Of a stretch of 46,685 nucleotides of DNA, positions 42,154 through 46,685 are shown in pieces. The DNA lies in contig JAKOVL010000177.1 of NCBI GenBank assembly GCA_029782095.1, positions 1 through 46,685 of the forward strand, written 5' to 3'. This DNA comes from Bacillota bacterium. GTDB lineage: Bacteria; Bacillota; Dethiobacteria; DTU022. A model generated the notes under the pieces. The model ran no database searches. It was not told the DNA's origin and saw nothing but the letters and a program-made list of their open reading frames with translations. The position numbers and the translations under genes are program-made. Within the stretch, counting starts at the first letter, position 1, and the number at the start of each line of letters is the position of its first letter.

Positions 42154-43224
42154 ATGGCAGCAAAGCGGACCATCGTGATTATATCCGGAACTGTGCTGGT
42201 GCTACTGCTACTGGGAGCGCTCGGGCTGGCAAGCGTATATCGCTCCATGCTGCTGCCTGTTGATGCCGGTGCTGCAGAGAAAACGGTAATGGTGGAGATA
42301 CCCGCCGGGGCAGGCACTGCAAAAATCGCCTCCATCCTCAAAGAGAGGGGGATCATACGCAATGCCTGGTTCTTCCGTCTTTACTCCCGCTGGCATGGCC
42401 TGGATCGGAATTTTATCGCCGGCAAATATAACTTAAGCCCCTCCATGGGCCTCGAAGAAGTGGTGAACTTGCTCTGCAGCGGCGATGTTTACCGAGAAAC
42501 AGTATGGTTTACCATACCCGAAGGTTTTACCATCGAGCAGATTGCAGAGCGCCTGGGGAGCAGCGGCCTGGTTGACGAAGCGCGCTTTCTAGATTTATCG
42601 CGGCAGCCCCCGCCGGACCTGTTGGAGCGCTTTCCTTTTCTGCAGGAGATCGATGGCAGTGCTGTTAATTATATTTTGGAGGGCTACCTTTTCCCCGATA
42701 CTTATGAAATTACAGCCGGCGCTCCGGAAGAGGAGATTATAGCCTTAATGCTGCGCCGCCTGGAAACAGTCTATACCGAGGCCTACCGGCAGCGGGCCCA
42801 GGAACTGGGCCTAAGCATGCACCAGGTTTTGACCCTGGCTTCCATTGTCGAGCGGGAGGGAAGGGTGGATTGGGAGAGACCCCTGATCGCCGGGGTGTTT
42901 CATAACCGGCTGGCCGCAAACTACCCGCTGCAATCCTGCGCCACGGTTCAGTATGTTTTAGGAGAAGTAAAGGAAGTGTTGTTAAACGAAGACCTGGAAA
43001 CACCCTCCCCCTACAACACTTACCTGCATGCCGGGCTGCCCCCCGGACCCATAGCTGCACCGGGCGAAGCTTCCATCCGCTCTGCCCTTTACCCGGAGAA
43101 CACGGAATATTTCTATTTTGTGTACAAGGAAGACGGCAGCGGCGAACACTACTTTTCCCGCACTTTAAGCGAGCACAACGCCAACACGGAGCGGGCCCGG
43201 CGAAACCGCAACTCGGCCTCCTAG
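42154..43224 (+). CDS. mltG: Endolytic transglycosylase MltG
   Basis: This 356-residue protein has one N-terminal membrane helix (about 7-26) and the extracytoplasmic YceG domain. The catalytic Glu is Glu233 in TLASIVEREGRVDWERPLIAGVFHNRL (given in parts). The family end YFSRTLSEHNANTERAR is present. It cleaves nascent glycan strands and sets their length. ATG at 42154 is chosen because GGGAGGAG lies 8 nt upstream. A TATAAT at 42067-42072 may be its own -10. Confidence 0.95.
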   Translation: MAAKRTIVIISGTVLVLLLLGALGLASVYRSMLLPVDAGAAEKTVMVEIPAGAGTAKIASILKERGIIRNAWFFRLYSRWHGLDRNFIAGKYNLSPSMGLEEVVNLLCSGDVYRETVWFTIPEGFTIEQIAERLGSSGLVDEARFLDLSRQPPPDLLERFPFLQEIDGSAVNYILEGYLFPDTYEITAGAPEEEIIALMLRRLETVYTEAYRQRAQELGLSMHQVLTLASIVEREGRVDWERPLIAGVFHNRLAANYPLQSCATVQYVLGEVKEVLLNEDLETPSPYNTYLHAGLPPGPIAAPGEASIRSALYPENTEYFYFVYKEDGSGEHYFSRTLSEHNANTERARRNRNSAS

Positions 43225-43264
43225 TACCGTCCTCTCGAGCGAAGAAGGGAATATTTGCAATCTG

Positions 43265-43292
43265 GCTCTTTGCTGTGCAAGGAGCTTTTTTT
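43265..43292 (+). terminator. Rho-independent terminator after mltG
   Basis: GCTCTTTGC (43265-43273) pairs with GCAAGGAGC (43277-43285), 9 bp with one G-U pair, around TGT, followed by seven T residues (43286-43292). Confidence 0.85.
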
Positions 43293-43407
43293 CTCCCTCT
43301 CCCCCGGTGGAGGGGGTAAGGGAGAGGGGGAAAAGAAGCCTGGCGACTGGCATAGGCTGGGGAAAACTGCGCCCCCCACCCTAACCCTCCCCCGCGAGGG
43401 GGGAGGG
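43293..43407. repeat. Pair of C-rich palindromic intergenic elements 4 and 5
   Basis: Element 4 (about 43293-43331) contains CCCTCTCCCCC and GGGAGAGGGGG with an inner GGTGGAGGGGG. Its reverse complement resembles element 2 at 28884. Element 5 has CCCTCCCCC (43385-43393) with GGGGGAGGG (43399-43407) and the lead CCCCACCCTAA. Its reverse complement resembles element 1 at 27408. No gene is visible in 43225-43585. Confidence 0.7.
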
Positions 43408-43435
43408 GACATGAATCCCCGGCTTTAATCCTTTT

Positions 43436-43484
43436 ACTTCTGGATTTCGTCTTCTGACTCCTGGCTCCTAACTTCTAAATTCCC
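43436..43484. repeat. Degenerate period-7 repeat, block D
   Basis: Seven consecutive heptamers in register: ACTTCTG, GATTTCG, TCTTCTG, ACTCCTG, GCTCCTA, ACTTCTA, AATTCCC. A looser related stretch (GCTCCTG, TTTCCTG) lies at 43514-43527. Confidence 0.8.
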
Positions 43485-43585
43485 TTAGCCCTCCCCAGGC
43501 GTGCTTCCCTGCTGCTCCTGTTTCCTGCCCCTGCCCATGCATAGAACTATCCTCCCTGGAAAAAAATGAATTAGGGAGGGGTTTC

Positions 43586-45217
43586 ATGCTGGTAGACTGC
43601 CAGAGAAGAATCCTGGGCTTTCTTTTAATCTTAAGCTTTTGCATGATTTTGCTGGGCTTAAAGCTATTTAAGATCCAGATCTTGCAGGGGGCCGCCTTGT
43701 CTCAACAGGCGGTGCGCCAGAGGGCTTTGGGCCTGGTGATCCTGGACGGCCGCGGCGATATCCAGGATCGTTACGGCCGGTCGCTCCTGGACAGCCGGCA
43801 CGAGGTGGGCCTGGTGGCTTTCCCCGCCCAGTACCGCGGCCGAGAAGACGAGATTCTGCAAAGCTTAAATTATATCCAGGGGATTGAGAAAATAGCCGCC
43901 CCGCCGTATGGGGTGCTGCCCTTCTGGGTGTCTACGGCGTTGTCGGAGGGGTTTACCCCGGCCCTGGAGAACCTGCCGGGCTTAGTCCCCGCGCCCAAAC
44001 CCCGCCGCTACGGCCCGGGCATGCTGGCCACTCACTTAATCGGCTACATGGATGGCGAAGGCCGGGGGGTCAGCGGCATTGAGCGTGCTTTTGATGATGA
44101 ATTATCCCGGGGCCAGAAAACTGTGCTGGCAGCACTGGTGGACAGGCGCAATCGCCTTATCCCCGGTCTGGGCTACCGGATCCGTAAGGACGATACTTAT
44201 TCGCGCAATGTAGTGCTTTCCCTGGACGGCAGGCTGCAGCGGGAAGTCGAGCAGATCATGGATCGTTACATCCGGCAAGGAGCCGTGGTCATTATGGACC
44301 CGTGGAACGGTGATATTCTGGCCATGGCCAGCCGCCCCAATTTTCATGCCGCCTCCGTGAGCGACTACCTGCAGGCAGCGCATGAACCCCTGGTTAACCG
44401 GGCCCTGGCGGACTACCAGCCCGGCTCTGTTTTTAAAACTGTAGTGGCGGCGGCAGCGCTGGAAGAAGGGCTGGTGACGCTTTTTCAAACCTTTCAGTGC
44501 AGCGGCGGCATTAATATTGACGGCTTGTTTATCCCCTGCTCCAATCTGCATCAGAAGCAGGAGATTACCCTGGTGGAGGCTTTTGCCCATTCATGCAACA
44601 GCGTTTTTATTGAGCTGGCCCTGGAACTGGGAGCCGAAAAAATGGAAAAGTATGCGCGAAATTTTGGCTTCGGGGCGCCGACAGGGCTGCCGGTGGGTGA
44701 AAGGCCGGGCCTTTTACCCGCACCGGAGGATCTGGCCAACCGGCGCGCCCTGGCCAATATGGCCATTGGACAAGGGGACTTGCAGACCACACCCCTGCAG
44801 GTGGCGGCCATGATGGCGGCTGTAGCCAACGGGGGCAGGCGGGTTAAGCCGCGTCTGATCCTCGGTGTGGTTGATCACCTTGGGCGGGAGCTGAGACGTT
44901 TTTTGCCGCAGCAGGGAGGCAGTATGCTTAGCCCTGTTACGATCAACAAGTTAAAATATTTGCTTCAAGCTGTGGTAGAGCAGGGCACAGGAAGGCCGTC
45001 CGGCTTGAGCTCCCTAACCTCTGCAGGAATGAAAACGGGCACTGCTGAAAGCGGGCGCAGCCGCATTTATAATTATTGGGCCGCGGGATTTTATCCCCTG
45101 GATAAACCCAAGGCCGTTGTGGTCGTTTTTGCCGATGAATTTAAGGGAGGATCGGCCGCCCAGCTCTTCGGCGAAATTGTCCGCTGGATGATTGATAATA
45201 AGATTCCTGAAAAATAG
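43586..45217 (+). CDS. Class B penicillin-binding protein (peptidoglycan transpeptidase)
   Basis: This 543-residue protein has one N-terminal membrane helix (about 9-27), a dimerisation-type domain (about 45-185) and the transpeptidase domain. Active-site motifs are SVFK (Ser281, Lys284), SCN (336-338) and KTG (483-485). It crosslinks peptidoglycan, and divisional, elongation or spore roles cannot be separated by sequence. The non-catalytic domain is shorter than in SpoVD/FtsI. No PASTA domain is present. AGGGAGGGG precedes the ATG. The TAG stop lies in a period-7 repeat. Confidence 0.93.
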   Translation: MLVDCQRRILGFLLILSFCMILLGLKLFKIQILQGAALSQQAVRQRALGLVILDGRGDIQDRYGRSLLDSRHEVGLVAFPAQYRGREDEILQSLNYIQGIEKIAAPPYGVLPFWVSTALSEGFTPALENLPGLVPAPKPRRYGPGMLATHLIGYMDGEGRGVSGIERAFDDELSRGQKTVLAALVDRRNRLIPGLGYRIRKDDTYSRNVVLSLDGRLQREVEQIMDRYIRQGAVVIMDPWNGDILAMASRPNFHAASVSDYLQAAHEPLVNRALADYQPGSVFKTVVAAAALEEGLVTLFQTFQCSGGINIDGLFIPCSNLHQKQEITLVEAFAHSCNSVFIELALELGAEKMEKYARNFGFGAPTGLPVGERPGLLPAPEDLANRRALANMAIGQGDLQTTPLQVAAMMAAVANGGRRVKPRLILGVVDHLGRELRRFLPQQGGSMLSPVTINKLKYLLQAVVEQGTGRPSGLSSLTSAGMKTGTAESGRSRIYNYWAAGFYPLDKPKAVVVVFADEFKGGSAAQLFGEIVRWMIDNKIPEK

Positions 45218-45346
45218 TATCGTATTAAGTATCCAGTATTCAGCATCCCTGAATCAACTTGGAGCCTTCTTCCGGTACCCCCTTTTCCTATCTCCCATCT
45301 TCTGCATCCTGTATTCTGACTCCTGACTCCTCGCTTCTGGCTTCTG
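45214..45346. repeat. Degenerate period-7 repeats, blocks E1 and E2
   Basis: E1 (45214-45248): ATAGTAT, CGTATTA, AGTATCC, AGTATTC, AGCATCC. E2 (45298-45346): TCTTCTG, CATCCTG, TATTCTG, ACTCCTG, ACTCCTC, GCTTCTG, GCTTCTG. E2 holds seven heptamers without a register break. They fill the space between the convergent PBP and formate dehydrogenase genes. Confidence 0.85.
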
Positions 45347-45352
45347 ACCTCC

Positions 45353-45387
45353 AAAAAAAAGGGCCGTCCGCAGAGGGACAGCCCTTT
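45353..45387 (-). terminator. Rho-independent terminator of the formate dehydrogenase operon
   Basis: On the minus strand, AAAGGGCTGTCC (45387-45376) pairs with GGACGGCCCTTT (45369-45358) with one U-G pair, and eight T residues (45360-45353) follow. The loop is CTCTGC. Confidence 0.9.
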
Positions 45388-45407
45388 CTTAATACAGTGT
45401 CGTCCGG

Positions 45408-46190
45408 CTAGTCTTTACCGGCGGTTTCTTTGGTCGAGTCGCTCTTGTTAATCCACAGGGCAAAAACCATGGCCAGGACAATAGCGGCGCGAACCGGTTT
45501 GAAAACCAGGTCCCAGATGTGCGCCGCGGTGCGGATGCGCGGCTTTTCCGGCAATCCGTACTTGGCCTCGGCATTCTCTTTGCCGTCTTTAAGCAGGTAG
45601 ATCATGGCCAGGCCGTCCAGCTCTTCCACGCCGTAAATATCGGCGTGGGGGTGGCCGTTCTTTCTCACTTTCGCCAGGCGCCGCTCAGCCAGGGCCATCA
45701 CCTCCGTGCGGTCGCCGTAAGTGATGGCGCCGGTCGGGCAGGCCTTGGCGCAGGCGGGAATCATGCCGGCAGCGATGCGATCGTAGCAGAAGGTGCATTT
45801 CCGGGCCACGTTGGCCGCCTGGTCAAAGCCGATCACATTGAAGGTACAGTTGGCGGCGCAGTAGTTGCAGCCAATACACCTTTTATCATCGATTACCACC
45901 GTGCCGTATTCAGTGTGCGAAATGGCGTAGGCCGGGCAGACCTTGACGCAGGCGGCATCGGTGCAGTGGACACAGCCCAGCTTGGTAAAGGTCCAGCTGA
46001 GTTTGCCGTTCTGTTCGTACTCCCGGAAGGCGATTTTCGTCCAGGTTACGGGCGAAAAGCGGGACGGGTTTTCATAAGTCCCGGTAAACTCAGTTTTTTC
46101 CGCCGGAAGCTGGTTCCACTGCTTGCACGCAGCCTGGCAGGCGCGGCAGCCGATACATTTGGAGGTGTCGATCAGCATCGATTTCTTCAT
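45408..46190 (-). CDS. Formate dehydrogenase-type 4Fe-4S beta subunit
   Basis: This 260-residue electron-transfer subunit has four Cys-rich cluster motifs: CIGCRACQAAC (12-22), CVHCTDAACVKVCP, CIGCNYCAANC, and a fourth with CTFC and ACAKACP. It ends with one membrane helix (about 228-248, VFKPVRAAIVLAMVFALWI) and a short charged tail. This is the layout of membrane-bound formate dehydrogenase beta subunits (FdnH/FdoH type), which pass electrons from the Mo/W subunit toward the membrane. It starts 4 nt after the alpha-subunit stop. Confidence 0.92.
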   Translation of the reverse strand: MKKSMLIDTSKCIGCRACQAACKQWNQLPAEKTEFTGTYENPSRFSPVTWTKIAFREYEQNGKLSWTFTKLGCVHCTDAACVKVCPAYAISHTEYGTVVIDDKRCIGCNYCAANCTFNVIGFDQAANVARKCTFCYDRIAAGMIPACAKACPTGAITYGDRTEVMALAERRLAKVRKNGHPHADIYGVEELDGLAMIYLLKDGKENAEAKYGLPEKPRIRTAAHIWDLVFKPVRAAIVLAMVFALWINKSDSTKETAGKD

Positions 46191-46193
46191 AGG

Positions 46194-46685
46194 TTACACC
46201 ACCTTCCTTATATTGCAGAGGAATGCCTTGAATTCGGGGATGGTGGTGTTGGCGTCTCCTACCGAGGGGATGAGATCGTTGGTGACGGCCCCCTTGGACA
46301 TGCCCATGAAGCCCCAGTGGAAAGGCATTCCGACGATGTGTTTTTTCTCGCCGTTGATAATCATCGGCTTGATGCGGTTGGTAACACAGGCCTTGGCCTC
46401 AATACCACCCTGTTCCCCGTTGTGGACAAGGCGCTTGCTCTCAATGCGTACCAGGTCGCCGTTTTTAATGCCCAGGCTCTCCGCCAGCTCTTCATCGATC
46501 TCGACAAAGAGCTCCGGCATCATCTCGTTCAACCAGGGGATGTTCCGGGTCACAGCACCGGACTGGTAGTGCTCGGTGATGCGATAAGTGGTCATAATGT
46601 AGGGGTAGTTGCTGTCGCCCACAGCGGCGTAATTGTCGTACCAGCGCTGGCTGACCGGGTTGAACGTGGCCTTGGGATAAAGCAG
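46194..46685 (-). CDS. Formate dehydrogenase-type molybdopterin alpha subunit, C-terminal part
   Basis: An open frame enters from the right edge and ends at 46194, giving 163 residues. It matches the molybdopterin-dinucleotide-binding C-terminal domain: YPYIMTTYRITEHYQSGAVTR, MPELFVEIDEELAESLGIKNGD, VRIESKR and GMPFHWGFMG. The pairing with the four-cluster subunit indicates a formate dehydrogenase. The catalytic Cys or selenocysteine lies outside the window, so selenium dependence cannot be judged. Confidence 0.92.
   Translation of the reverse strand: MLYPKATFNPVSQRWYDNYAAVGDSNYPYIMTTYRITEHYQSGAVTRNIPWLNEMMPELFVEIDEELAESLGIKNGDLVRIESKRLVHNGEQGGIEAKACVTNRIKPMIINGEKKHIVGMPFHWGFMGMSKGAVTNDLIPSVGDANTTIPEFKAFLCNIRKVV

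Overview
The window comes from the chromosome of an endospore-forming, anaerobic member of the Clostridia, probably near the Peptococcaceae, Syntrophomonadaceae or Thermacetogeniaceae. The clues are a Firmicutes-type atp operon, spore genes (YheC/YheD-like, BclB-like, BofC-like), a SCIFF ranthipeptide pair, the alaS-ireB-ruvX-DUF1292-mltG block and a formate dehydrogenase. The genus cannot be fixed from the sequence alone.

Left edge (1-1463): a partial YheC/YheD-type ATP-grasp gene is divergent from a collagen-like BclB-type gene that has lost its 3' end. 1536-8244 (minus strand): complete F-ATPase operon atpIBEFHAGDC with its own terminator. 8512-8950: a sigma-A-type promoter, a foldable leader and a small zinc-knuckle gene. 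8973-16370: a five-gene branched-chain amino acid/amide-type ABC importer operon, flanked by two related EamA exporters. 16471-17134: a Phd/RelE-type toxin-antitoxin pair.

17228-22030: a sulfur/selenium trafficking locus (YedF, class V aminotransferase, DUF3343, TusA, YedE) divergent from a LysR regulator. 22280-27759: QueT, YebC, BofC-like, an IS1182-type transposase remnant, ruvCAB and DUF2905. 27800-33535: queA, tgt, yajC, a TIGR04086 membrane protein, a CDF-like membrane protein without metal ligands, then the SCIFF precursor (49 codons, TTG start) and its radical SAM maturase. 33540-43224: rarA, an IMPACT/YigZ protein, mnmA, a zinc-ribbon peptide, an AI-2E-family protein, alaS, ireB, ruvX, DUF1292 and mltG. 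43586-46685: a class B penicillin-binding protein, converging with the 3' part of a formate dehydrogenase operon (beta subunit complete, alpha subunit cut by the window edge).

Most genes are housekeeping. Queuosine functions recur (QueT for precursor uptake, QueA and Tgt for tRNA modification). Sulfur or selenium trafficking (YedEF/TusA/DUF3343/Csd) may serve MnmA thiolation or formate dehydrogenase.

The least ordinary signals are non-coding: (i) degenerate period-7 DNA repeats in at least five intergenic spaces; (ii) five related C-rich hairpins next to most of them; (iii) a 27-bp REP-like element in two copies, one of which supplies the livM stop codon; (iv) two successive genes whose Shine-Dalgarno sites lie in long inverted repeats; (v) a self-complementary leader at 8597-8712. 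No CRISPR array, tRNA or rRNA was recognised.
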